A DNA stretch of 33,150 bases from an uncultured Eubacteriales bacterium (GTDB lineage: Bacteria; Bacillota; Clostridia; Christensenellales; Aristaeellaceae): positions 1 to 33,150 of the forward strand of contig CACYTF010000039.1 of assembly GCA_902777335.1 (NCBI GenBank). The letters run 5' to 3'. Shown piece by piece: positions 9,018 through 15,610 of the stretch. Position 1 is the stretch's first letter. The number at the start of each line of letters is the position of its first letter. The notes beneath the pieces were generated by a model. It was not told where the DNA came from and made no database searches. It saw only the letters and a list, made by a program, of their open reading frames with translations. The position numbers and the translations under genes are program-made.

Positions 9018-9039
9018 ACAAATCCCTGACGGGATTTGT
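9018..9039. repeat. palindrome ACAAATCCC-TGAC-GGGATTTGT
   Basis: Nine-bp arms around TGAC. The same core recurs at 13086-13105, and in both places it directly follows a GGAG-rich stretch, so it belongs to a dispersed composite repeat. Confidence 0.85.
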
Positions 9040-9049
9040 TTGATTCACA

Positions 9050-9170
9050 GGGGACCGGATTGCCACGTCGCAGGCTCCTGCGTCGCCTGCTCCTCGCAAT
9101 GACACGCGGGGGGGCAACAACCTCCGCCCTGTCATTGCGAGGAGCAAAGCGACGTGGCAATCCGTTCCCC
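9050..9170. repeat. MITE-like element with ATTGCCACGTCG inverted ends
   Basis: Near-perfect terminal inverted repeats of about 21 bp (9050-9070 and 9150-9170). Inside them is a second inverted pair, GCTCCTCGCAATGAC (9089-9103) with its complement at 9131-9145. There is no coding capacity. A shorter relative lies at 14468-14536. This CATTGCGAGGAGC...GACGTGGCAATCC type is a widespread dispersed repeat in bacteria (from memory). Confidence 0.85.
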
Positions 9171-9190
9171 GTCAATCAATTGTGCGCATT

Positions 9191-9229
9191 TTTTGAGTCA
9201 ATAGGAACCTGTCCCCGAGTGACTCAAAA
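9191..9229. repeat. palindrome TTTTGAGTCA around AGGAACCTGTCCCC
   Basis: Ten-bp arms (9191-9200 and 9220-9229). The loop carries the complement of GGGGACAGGTTCC, the core shared with the elements at 13500-13528 and 14421-14449. Confidence 0.8.
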
Positions 9230-9253
9230 CACATTTGGATACGTGAAGCATGT

Positions 9254-9280
9254 GTAGGGGCGGCGATGCGCCGCCCCTAC
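9254..9280. repeat. GTAGGGGCGGCG palindrome
   Basis: Twelve-bp perfect arms with a 3-nt loop. Relatives lie at 13425-13478 and, in part, at 14615-14642 and 27668-27692. No promoter or gene is associated with it. Confidence 0.85.
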
Positions 9281-9297
9281 TCCTTGTCCGAGTCCCG

Positions 9298-9396
9298 GCC
9301 ATTCCTGTTCCCTGTACCCTGTTCCCTGTACCCTCTCAGGCAGCCGGGCGGATGCCTATTGCCTATTCCCTATTGCCTACTCCCTACTCCCTATCA
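9298..9396 (-). repeat. heptad arrays after the short-chain dehydrogenase gene
   Basis: Two blocks of seven-base units, GGGAACA/GGGTACA-like (about 9303-9338) and GGGAGTA/GGCAATA-like (about 9355-9393) when read on the minus strand. The second block directly follows the TGA stop (TGATAGGGAGTAGGGAGTAG). Confidence 0.88.
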
Positions 9397-10185
9397 TTTT
9401 CCATACAACTGATACAGCAGCCACCGCACCGCGCGGCAGGGCAGGATGTTGTCCAGGAACACCAGCAGCTTGTAGGGCAGGCCGATGGCGTAGTAGGGCT
9501 TGACGCGGCCCTTTTGCAGCGCCACGCGCACGATGGTCCGGGCGGCGGCCTCGGGGCTCATGCCGGTCTGCTCGTCCTTCTCCATCTTCGCCACCGAGCG
9601 GGAGATGCGCCCGCCGTAGGCGTCGTCGCCGGCGGTGCTCTTCTTGCGGGCGGCGGTGAAGCCGGTCTTGATGTCGCCGGGCATCACGCTGGCCACCTGC
9701 ACGCCGTAGGGCGCGACCTCGTTGTACAGCGCCATGGTCAGCGAGCGCACCGCGGCCTTGGAGATGGAGTACCAGGCCTGAAACGGTATCGCGAACACGC
9801 CCGCCACGCTGCTGATGTTCACGATGCGGCCCGACCGGGCGGCGCGCATGTGGGGCAGCACGGCGCGAATGGCGTTGTCCATGCCGAACAGGTTGACCTC
9901 CATCAGCCGGTGGGCGTCGGCGGGGTCGGTGAACTCCATCGCGCCGGAGATGCCGAAGCCCGCGTTGTTGATCAGCACGTCCACGCGCCCCTCCTTGGCG
10001 ATCACCGCGTCCACCGCGGCGCGCACGCCCGCGCCGTCGGTCACGTCCACGCTGGTGTGGAAGGGATCGTCCGGCGCGCCGCGGCGGCTGAATTCGTACA
10101 CCCGGCAGCCCGCCGCGCGCAGCTGCTGGACCGTGGCGCCGCCGATGCCGCTGGTGCCGCCGGTGAGTATGACCACTTTATCCAT
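9394..10185 (-). CDS. short-chain dehydrogenase/reductase
   Basis: Classical SDR of 263 residues. It has the cofactor motif TGGTSGIGG near the N-terminus, NNAGFG, the catalytic serine in ISSVAG, and YSISK (Tyr and Lys). Residues after about 170 form the variable substrate region, with GDIKTGF. The ATG at 10185 follows AAGGGGG at good spacing. It lies 14 bp after the methyltransferase gene, so the two are probably cotranscribed. The substrate is unknown. The arginine in FSRRG after the second strand would favour NADP(H), which is an inference. Confidence 0.88.
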   Translation of the reverse strand: MDKVVILTGGTSGIGGATVQQLRAAGCRVYEFSRRGAPDDPFHTSVDVTDGAGVRAAVDAVIAKEGRVDVLINNAGFGISGAMEFTDPADAHRLMEVNLFGMDNAIRAVLPHMRAARSGRIVNISSVAGVFAIPFQAWYSISKAAVRSLTMALYNEVAPYGVQVASVMPGDIKTGFTAARKKSTAGDDAYGGRISRSVAKMEKDEQTGMSPEAAARTIVRVALQKGRVKPYYAIGLPYKLLVFLDNILPCRAVRWLLYQLYGK

Positions 10186-10199
10186 ATCGTCTTCCCCCT

Positions 10200-10787
10200 T
10201 CACACCCCGGCCCGCATCACGTGAAAGCCGGAGCCCCGGTCGATGATTTCCGCCGAGGCGTAGATCTCCTGCAGGTACTTCAATGCCGACGGCGCGCCCT
10301 GCTGCTTGCGCATCACCGCGTACAGCGCCCCGCCGGGCTTCAAATGGCCCCGGGCCGCGTCGAACAGGCCGTAGATCACCGCCTTGCCCGCGCGGATGGG
10401 CGGGTTGGTGACGATGGCGTCGAACGCGCCCTCCACCGCCGCGAAGCCGTCGCCCTGCACCACCGTGGCCGTCACGCCGTTGGCCGCCAGGTTGCGCCGC
10501 GCCAGGTCCACCGCCCGCGTGTTGATGTCGGTCATCACGATGTCAAGCCCCGGGTACCGCTTCCCCAGCGCCACGCCCACCGCGCCCCAGCCGCAGCCCA
10601 GGTCCAGCACCCGGCCCGACAGCGGCGGCAGCGCCTTTAGCAGCAGCTCGGTGCCCCGGTCCAGCCCGTCCCGGGAGAACACCCCCGCGTCGGTGACAAA
10701 GGTCATCTCCTGCCCCAGCGCCCGAACCGTCACCGCACGCTCCGCGTGCGCCGACCCCGGAACCTCCGTATAATAATGATCCCCCAT
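10200..10787 (-). CDS. class I SAM-dependent methyltransferase (RsmC-like)
   Basis: 195 residues; the start MGDHYYTE is typical of the small Gram-positive RsmC-like family. The SAM-binding motif LDLGCGWGAVG is followed by MTDIN (acidic residue for the ribose), and the target-amine motif is NPPIRAGK (NPP-type, seen in N-methyltransferases of RNA). The likely target is a ribosomal RNA guanine, but this is not proved. An alternative ATG lies at 10796. The ribosome site (GAGGA) is part of the heptad repeat that separates it from the pseudouridine synthase gene. Confidence 0.85.
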   Translation of the reverse strand: MGDHYYTEVPGSAHAERAVTVRALGQEMTFVTDAGVFSRDGLDRGTELLLKALPPLSGRVLDLGCGWGAVGVALGKRYPGLDIVMTDINTRAVDLARRNLAANGVTATVVQGDGFAAVEGAFDAIVTNPPIRAGKAVIYGLFDAARGHLKPGGALYAVMRKQQGAPSALKYLQEIYASAEIIDRGSGFHVMRAGV

Positions 10788-10792
10788 ACAAT

Positions 10793-10826
10793 TCATTCCT
10801 CATTCCTAATTCCTAATTCCTCATTC
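10793..10826 (-). repeat. heptad repeat AGGAATT/AGGAATG between two genes
   Basis: On the minus strand, four to five units begin with the TGA stop of the pseudouridine synthase and run to the start of the methyltransferase gene. They fill the whole gap and supply the AGGA Shine-Dalgarno. Confidence 0.85.
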
Positions 10827-11537
10827 AACGAGCCCCACGCTCGTTTTAAGCGCATTGATCTCCTCCTCCGTCAGCCTCCGCCACTCCCCCGGACCCAGCC
10901 CCGCATCGAGGGTCAGCGGGCCGATGCGCAGCCGGCGCAGCGCGATCAGCGGATGGCCGTCGGCGGCGAACATGCGCTTGACCTGGTGGAACTTGCCCTC
11001 GGTGAGCTCCACGTCGGCCACGGACCGGTCGTCCCCGGCCTGCAGCACCGTCAGCCTTGCGGGGCGGGCGGTGAAATCCGACAACGCCATGCCCGCAGCG
11101 AAGGCGCGGACGTCGTCCTCGGTCAGCCGGCCCTCGCACTCGGCCCGGTACAGCTTGCCGGCCTTCCACCTGGGCGAGATCAGCCGGTGGGCCAGCTGGC
11201 CGTCGTCGGTCAGCAGCACCAGCCCGGTCACGTCCCGGTCCAGCCGCCCCACGGGGCCCAGGCCCCGCCGCCGCAGCGCCTCGGGCAGCAGGTCCAGCAC
11301 CGTGTTCAGGTGGCGGTCCTCGGTGGCCGTCACCACGCCCGCGGGCTTGTTCAGCATGATGTACTGCGGCCCCGCGTCCACCGGCGCGGCGCCGTCCACG
11401 CTGACCTGCGCGGGCTCCACCTTCATGGCCGGGTCCGCGGCGATGACCCCGTTCACCCGCACGCGGCCCGCCGCGATGGCCTTCTTGGCCTCGCTGCGCG
11501 TCAGCCCCGCCAGCGACACCGCCCTGTCCAGTCGCAC
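10821..11537 (-). CDS. RsuA/RluB-family 16S/23S rRNA pseudouridine synthase
   Basis: 238 residues. The N-terminal S4 RNA-binding domain (1-60) has MRLDRAVSLAGLTRSEAKKA. The catalytic domain has GRLDRDVTGLVLLTDDG with the essential aspartate (RLD) and later KFHQVKRMFAADGHP. The DRDVTGLVLL form is closer to RsuA (16S position 516) than to RluB, which is an inference. The start is a GTG at 11537, nine bases after GGGGAGG. It heads a three-gene run with the methyltransferase and the SDR. Confidence 0.9.
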   Translation of the reverse strand: MRLDRAVSLAGLTRSEAKKAIAAGRVRVNGVIAADPAMKVEPAQVSVDGAAPVDAGPQYIMLNKPAGVVTATEDRHLNTVLDLLPEALRRRGLGPVGRLDRDVTGLVLLTDDGQLAHRLISPRWKAGKLYRAECEGRLTEDDVRAFAAGMALSDFTARPARLTVLQAGDDRSVADVELTEGKFHQVKRMFAADGHPLIALRRLRIGPLTLDAGLGPGEWRRLTEEEINALKTSVGLVE

Positions 11538-11684
11538 GCCCGCTCGCCTCCCCGTTTTTTTCCAGATTTTTCCAATTTTGGCGCGCCGCGCCCGGTATGT
11601 TTTTCCGCGCTTCCCGTCGAAACATTTCGGAATATTGTCACGTCTTATTTGCGCAATGTGATGGATACACACCGCATTTGCAGT

Positions 11685-11690
11685 TATAAT
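11685..11690 (+). promoter_or_regulatory. possible -10 box (TATAAT) before the deacetylase gene
   Basis: A perfect TATAAT lies 85 bp upstream of the start codon, but no convincing -35 sits 16-18 bp before it (TGGATA at 11662-11667). Confidence 0.35.
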
Positions 11691-11774
11691 GAACGCGAAC
11701 TTCTGTGTCCGCCGGTTCCTACTACAGTATAGGGCCAAAACCGCCGGACGTCAAGACAGAGGGAGGTATGGGAT

Positions 11775-13028
11775 ATGAAGCAGGACATCACGCGCCGCAC
11801 GCCGCCCCGCAGGAACACGCACCCGAACCGGCACGCGCCGTCGCGCAAGGCCGCGCGCCGCCGCGCAAGGAGAAGGCAGCGCCTGCTACCGCTGGCGGTG
11901 ACGCTCATCGTGTGCGCCATTGCGCTGGCGATCGTGGTCATCCGGCTGCCCCGCGGCCAAAACGCCGTGCCCGCGGTGCACACGATGGAGCGCGCGCCGG
12001 GCCAGGACGCCGCGCCGGTGATCCCGGAGGCCACCGCCGCGCCGGTGGTGACGCTGGAGCCCCAGATCACGCCGGAGCCCACGCCCCAGCCGACCCCCGA
12101 GCCCACGCCCACCCCCGAGCCCACCCCCGAACCGACGCCGGAGCCCACGCCCTTTGCCTACCTGCCCGTCACCCATCGCGCGGACATTGAGGCGAAGAAG
12201 ATCGCCATCACCGTGGACGACTGCTACCAGGTGCACAACCTGACCAAGATCGTGGACCTGGCCGCCGAAAAGGGCGGCAAGCTGACGCTGTTCCCCGTCG
12301 GGGAGAACATCAATAAGGAGGGCATGCCCGAGCTGCTGCGCCGCTGCGCCTTCGACCTGGGCTTTGAGATCGAGAACCACACCTACAGCCACGCCCGGAT
12401 ATTCCGCCTGCCCGATCAGGAGATGGCCGCGGAGATCTGGAAGCAGCACGCCGCGCTGAACCGCGCGCTGGGCGTGAACTACGACCAGCACTTCCTGCGC
12501 CTGATGGGCGGCGACGGCGACACCGACCAGCGCATCCACCGGTACCTGTCGAAGCTGGGCTATCTGGGCATCGCCAACTGGAGCGTGTCCGGCTCCGATT
12601 CGGACATGGCCCACATCAAGAGCGCCCTCGCCCCGGGCCAGGTGTACCTGTTCCACACCACCGACCCGGACACCGAGAAGCTGAAGAAGTTCATCCCGTG
12701 GGCCATCTCCCAGGGCTACCAGCTGGTGACGCTGAACGAGCTGTTCGGCCTGCCGGCCAACGCCACCGACACGCTGACCGAACAGGTGATGCCGGAGCCG
12801 GACGCCTGCGTGGACACCCACACCATCAAGCTGGACGAGTACACCTGGGTGGCCTTGCAGCTGCAGGAGAAGCTGCGCAGCCTGGGCTACCTGAACATCA
12901 CCGGCCCCTCCACCGGCTACTACGGCAAAAAGACCGTAAACGCCGTCAAGGCCTTCCAGAAGGACGCCGGCCTGCCCGTCACCGGCGAGGCCGACGAAAC
13001 GACCCAGCGGCGGCTGCTGGAGGGATGA
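11775..13028 (+). CDS. membrane-anchored polysaccharide deacetylase with peptidoglycan-binding domain
   Basis: 417 residues. A very basic cytoplasmic start (1-36) is followed by one transmembrane helix (about 37-58), a Pro/Thr/Glu linker (about 95-130, TPEPTPEP repeats), a NodB-type deacetylase domain (about 140-330) and a C-terminal PG_binding_1 domain (about 345-417, LQEKLRSLGYLN and YYGKKTVNAVKAFQKDAGLP). NodB motifs are TVDD, HTYSH (metal histidines) and the late YLFH. The usual RxxPxG arginine/proline motif is changed to RLMGGDGD, so activity could be altered. It probably trims acetyl groups from peptidoglycan or a wall polymer outside the cell. The start follows AGGGAGG with 8-bp spacing. 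Confidence 0.88.
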   Translation: MKQDITRRTPPRRNTHPNRHAPSRKAARRRARRRQRLLPLAVTLIVCAIALAIVVIRLPRGQNAVPAVHTMERAPGQDAAPVIPEATAAPVVTLEPQITPEPTPQPTPEPTPTPEPTPEPTPEPTPFAYLPVTHRADIEAKKIAITVDDCYQVHNLTKIVDLAAEKGGKLTLFPVGENINKEGMPELLRRCAFDLGFEIENHTYSHARIFRLPDQEMAAEIWKQHAALNRALGVNYDQHFLRLMGGDGDTDQRIHRYLSKLGYLGIANWSVSGSDSDMAHIKSALAPGQVYLFHTTDPDTEKLKKFIPWAISQGYQLVTLNELFGLPANATDTLTEQVMPEPDACVDTHTIKLDEYTWVALQLQEKLRSLGYLNITGPSTGYYGKKTVNAVKAFQKDAGLPVTGEADETTQRRLLEG

Positions 13029-13034
13029 CGATTC

Positions 13035-13059
13035 GAGGGGGCTGCTGCGCAGCCCCCTC
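13035..13059 (+). terminator. hairpin after the deacetylase gene
   Basis: Perfect 11-bp arms (GAGGGGGCTGC) with a 3-nt loop, 6 bp after the stop codon. There is no clear T-run, so termination is likely but not certain. Confidence 0.55.
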
Positions 13060-13085
13060 TGAGTTTGGAGTGTGGAGCTTCGGTG

Positions 13086-13105
13086 CAAATCCCTGACGGG
13101 ATTTG
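13086..13105. repeat. palindrome CAAATCCC-TGAC-GGGATTTG
   Basis: Second copy of the palindrome at 9018-9039, again preceded by a GGAG-rich run (TGGAGTGTGGAGC). Confidence 0.85.
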
Positions 13106-13138
13106 ATTGGATTGTATGTGCATATGTCGCTTCATAGA

Positions 13139-13418
13139 TTCCCCATCCGCAGATGGGGAAGTACCAGCGAAGCGGGGGATAGGGCACTTCAGACGAACCG
13201 CCGCGCACGGTGATATGTTCAGGTCCCCTACCCCCGCAAGCGGTCCCCCTCCCCATCTGCGGATGGGGAGGCTTAATTAGCTTCCCCGTCCGCAGATGGG
13301 GAAGTACCCGCGAAGCGGGGGATAGGGCACCTCATACGAACCGCCGCGCACGGTGATATGTTCAGGTCCCCTACCCCCGCAAGCGGTCCCCCTCCCCGCC
13401 TGCGGGCGGGGAGGCTTA
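13139..13418. repeat. two tandem copies of a 143-bp palindrome-ended element
   Basis: Copy 1 starts at 13139 and copy 2 at 13282 (period 143 bp). Both contain AAGCGGGGGATAGGGCAC, CGCGCACGGTGATATG and TCAGGTCCCCTACCCCCGC. Each copy begins with a near-palindrome TCCCC(A/G)TCCGCAGATGGGGA, and in copy 1 the inverted form closes the element. There is no ORF. It looks like a non-autonomous mobile element (MITE-like) that duplicated in tandem. Confidence 0.88.
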
Positions 13419-13424
13419 GCATGC

Positions 13425-13478
13425 GTAGGGGCGGCCAATGGCCGCCCGCCCGGGTACGAAGCGCATCGCCGCCCCTAC
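13425..13478. repeat. GTAGGGGCGG palindrome with insert
   Basis: GTAGGGGCGGC at 13425-13435 and its complement at 13468-13478, with a second GC-rich inverted pair inside. Same family as 9254-9280. Confidence 0.75.
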
Positions 13479-13499
13479 ACAATATACGCGCTTGCAATG

Positions 13500-13528
13500 T
13501 GAGTCACGGGAACAGGTTCCCTGACTCA
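13500..13528. repeat. TGAGTCA palindrome with GGAACAGGTTCC core, left copy
   Basis: TGAGTCA and TGACTCA arms flank CGGGAACAGGTTCCC. A near-identical copy in the same orientation lies at 14421-14449, so the pair brackets the low-GC block that holds the two HTH genes. Confidence 0.85.
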
Positions 13529-13639
13529 TACTCATTTTGCCGTGCTACCGCCTGTGTGGGTTTGATCTGCGCTTCTGTCAGCGTTATACTGGGCATTACT
13601 CCAATCAACAGCCGTACCGGATGCCGGTTTTCCCGCGGA

Positions 13640-13882
13640 TCACCGGATCTCCTGCTCAAGGCCCCTGAAATCCGCCGTATCGAAGAACTCGATCAGCGTG
13701 ATCTCCAGTCCGTCGCAGAGCTTCTTGATCGTCACGATCCCCGGATTCCGGCTCACGCCGTTCACGATGTTCTTCAATGTGGAAGGCGGCAGCGCGGACA
13801 GACGGGCGAGACCGTTGATCGTCATGTTCCGTTCCTGACACAATTCTATGATACGATTCGCTACGCACGCTCTGGTTGTCAT
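13640..13882 (-). CDS. small HTH (XRE/Cro-like) DNA-binding protein
   Basis: 80 residues, almost entirely one helix-turn-helix domain of the lambda-repressor type: RIIELCQERNMTINGLARLS (helices 1-2), LPPSTLKNIV (recognition helix) and TIKKLCDGLEITLIEFF, a typical ending of this family. The ATG at 13882 follows AAAGGGG with 6-bp spacing. A longer frame upstream has no ribosome site. It is divergent from the HTH gene at 14092 across a spacer with a paired operator, as in a small phage-type switch or a regulator pair. The GC content is clearly lower than in the surrounding genes, which suggests transfer. The target is unknown. Confidence 0.8.
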   Translation of the reverse strand: MTTRACVANRIIELCQERNMTINGLARLSALPPSTLKNIVNGVSRNPGIVTIKKLCDGLEITLIEFFDTADFRGLEQEIR

Positions 13883-13944
13883 GGTGAGCCCCTTTCCTCT
13901 GTTTCCATGACTAAAGCGTAGCAAAATGAGAAATATCAGAACGA

Positions 13945-13974
13945 CTATATATGGACTTTTTGGCCCATATATGG
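13945..13974. promoter_or_regulatory. paired operator between divergent HTH genes
   Basis: CTATATATGG (13945-13954) and the perfect palindrome CCATATATGG (13965-13974) are 20 bp apart, two helical turns. They overlap the -35 and spacer of the rightward promoter, so binding would block it. One of the two neighbouring HTH proteins is the probable ligand (inference). Confidence 0.55.
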
Positions 13975-13980
13975 TAGAAT
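13952..13980 (+). promoter_or_regulatory. promoter of the rightward HTH gene
   Basis: TGGACT (13952-13957), 17-bp spacer, TAGAAT (13975-13980). It overlaps the paired operator and leaves a leader of about 105 nt. Confidence 0.5.
13953..13968 (+). repeat. 16-bp direct repeat, left copy
   Basis: GGACTTTTTGGCCCAT occurs here in the promoter/operator and again, exactly, at 14398-14413 in the last codons of the HTH gene. The span between the copies is 445 bp. It could be an attachment-site-like duplication or a second operator. Confidence 0.85.
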
Positions 13981-14091
13981 AGAGGCGAAATGTACAGTTT
14001 ATGTGGTCCGCATAATCTGACAAGGAAGCCAGAGCGTTCTTCAACGGTTGAAAAGCGCAGGCAAGTATAGATCGTTCCGGAGGTATTATTC

Positions 14092-14418
14092 GTGAAAGAC
14101 AGTCTTGACTACCGTGCCATCGGCTTTAGAGTTCGTGAGCTTCGGTTGCAGCATAACCTGACTCAGGAAAATCTTGCAGAGATGATCTGCGTCTCTCCAT
14201 CCTTCATTGGACATATTGAACGTGGTGAGAAGAAATCATCTCTGGAAACAATGAACCGTTTGGCCGTCAGTCTGAGCACTACTCTGGATTATCTCATATT
14301 GGGAATAAAGAACAGATGCAATCATGAATCATGCAGATTATATTCCGATCTGAAAAAGACACTTGATGCCTATGGGGAAACTCAATGTCGCGATGACGGA
14401 CTTTTTGGCCCATTCTAA
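14092..14418 (+). CDS. XRE-family transcriptional regulator
   Basis: 108 residues. The HTH_XRE domain (about 8-65) contains GFRVRELRLQHNLTQENLAE, then CVSPSFIGHIERGEKKSSLE (recognition helix and the conserved ERG) and LDYLILG. A 40-residue tail has CNHESCR and no recognised domain. The GTG start lies 8 bp after GGAGG. It is divergent from the small HTH gene. The last codons (GLFGPF) are encoded by the second copy of the 16-bp repeat, so the tail may come from the duplication. It probably represses its own promoter through the operator at 13945-13974. Confidence 0.85.
   Translation: MKDSLDYRAIGFRVRELRLQHNLTQENLAEMICVSPSFIGHIERGEKKSSLETMNRLAVSLSTTLDYLILGIKNRCNHESCRLYSDLKKTLDAYGETQCRDDGLFGPF
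14398..14413 (+). repeat. 16-bp direct repeat, right copy
   Basis: Identical to 13953-13968; it overlaps the 3' end of the XRE gene. Confidence 0.85.
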
Positions 14419-14420
14419 TG

Positions 14421-14449
14421 TGAGTCACGGGGACAGGTTCCTTGACTCA
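14421..14449. repeat. TGAGTCA palindrome with GGGGACAGGTTCC core, right copy
   Basis: Directly follows the XRE stop codon. Same orientation and nearly the same sequence as 13500-13528. Confidence 0.85.
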
Positions 14450-14467
14450 TTCTGAGTATCAGAAGCA

Positions 14468-14536
14468 GGGGAACGGATTGCCACGTCGGCCCCTCCTGCG
14501 TCGCGGGGCGAAGGACACTGTGGCAATCCGTTCCCC
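14468..14536. repeat. short MITE-like element with perfect 16-bp inverted ends
   Basis: GGGGAACGGATTGCCA (14468-14483) and its exact complement (14521-14536) enclose 37 bp. It is a short relative of the element at 9050-9170. Confidence 0.88.
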
Positions 14537-14538
14537 GG

Positions 14539-14657
14539 CCATTCCTGTACCCTGTTCCCTGTACCCTGTTTCCTCTCAGGCAGGCCTCCTTATGCGCCTC
14601 ACGCCTCACTCAAACAAAGCGGGCGCCGCATCGGCGCCCCTACTCCCTACTCCCTAA
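14539..14657 (-). repeat. heptad block, GC hairpin and stop-codon heptads
   Basis: A block of GGGTACA/GGGAACA units (about 14541-14573) resembles the block at 9303-9338. GGCGCCGCATCGGCGCC follows, then GGGAGTA units (about 14638-14657) that include the TAG stop of the dehydrogenase gene. Together with the neighbouring elements it fills 14419-14653; no gene was seen there. Confidence 0.8.
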
Positions 14658-15610
14658 ATCGCCACATTGTTCACCGTCTTCCCGTCCATCCACGCCGCAA
14701 GGTTCCCCACGGCGATGTCCATCAGCCGCTGGCGGGCGGCGGTGGGGGCCCAGGCGATGTGGGGGGTGATCACGCAGTTGCGGGCGGTGAGCAGCGGGTT
14801 GTCGGCGCGGATGGGTTCCTCGGACACCACGTCCACGCCGGCGGCGTACACCTTGCCGGCGTTCAACGCGTCGGCCAGGTCCCGCTCCACGATCAGCGGG
14901 CCGCGCCCGGTGTTCAGCAGGATCACGCCGTCCTTCATGCGGGCGATGCTGTCGCGGTTGATCATGCCGCGGCTGTCCTCGTTCAGCGGGCAGTGGAGGC
15001 TGATCACGTCCGATTCGGCCAGCACCTCATCCAGCGCCGCCCAGCGGCAGCCCTCGGGCAGCTCGCCCGCCCGGCGGCGGCTGCAGGCCAGCACCTTCAT
15101 GCCCATGGCCACGGCCACGCGCGCGACGGCCCGGCCGATCCGTCCGAAGCCCACGATGCCCATGGTCTTGCCGGACAGCTCGATCAGCGGCTTCTCCCAG
15201 AAGCAGAAGTCCGGGCAGGCCGACCACTTGCCCGCGTGTACGGCGGCGGAGTGCTGCGCCGCGCCCAGGCAGATGTCCAGCAGCAGCGCGAAGGTCATCT
15301 GCACCACGTCGTCGGTGCTGTAGGCGGGGATGTTGCACACCGCCACGCCCCGGTCGCGGGCGGCCTCCACGTCGATGTTGTTGTAGCCGGTGGCCAGCTC
15401 GCCCACGTACTTCATGTTCGGGCAGGCGGCCATCACCGCGCCGTCGATGCGGCACTTGTTGGTCAGCACGGCTTCGGCTTCGCCGATGCGCTCCACCACC
15501 TGATCGGCGGGGGTGCGCTCGTACACGGTCAACTCGCCCAGCCGGCGAAGGGGCTCCCAGCTGATGTCGCCGGGGTTGGCGGCATGGCCGTCCAGCACGA
15601 CGATCTTCAT
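14654..15610 (-). CDS. D-2-hydroxyacid dehydrogenase
   Basis: 318 residues of the NAD-dependent D-isomer 2-hydroxyacid dehydrogenase family, close to glycerate/hydroxypyruvate reductases. It has ATGYNNIDVEAA and the catalytic arginine in LLNTGRGPLIVE; the Rossmann motif GIVGFGRIGRAVA; the glutamate in VVSEEPI; and the histidine in CVITPHIAWAP. The start ATG has GGAGG 7 bp upstream and overlaps the CinA stop (ATGA), so translation is coupled to CinA. The reaction is NAD(P)H-dependent reduction of a 2-oxoacid or its reverse. The specific substrate (glycerate, lactate or phosphoglycerate) is unclear. Confidence 0.9.
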   Translation of the reverse strand: MKIVVLDGHAANPGDISWEPLRRLGELTVYERTPADQVVERIGEAEAVLTNKCRIDGAVMAACPNMKYVGELATGYNNIDVEAARDRGVAVCNIPAYSTDDVVQMTFALLLDICLGAAQHSAAVHAGKWSACPDFCFWEKPLIELSGKTMGIVGFGRIGRAVARVAVAMGMKVLACSRRRAGELPEGCRWAALDEVLAESDVISLHCPLNEDSRGMINRDSIARMKDGVILLNTGRGPLIVERDLADALNAGKVYAAGVDVVSEEPIRADNPLLTARNCVITPHIAWAPTAARQRLMDIAVGNLAAWMDGKTVNNVAI

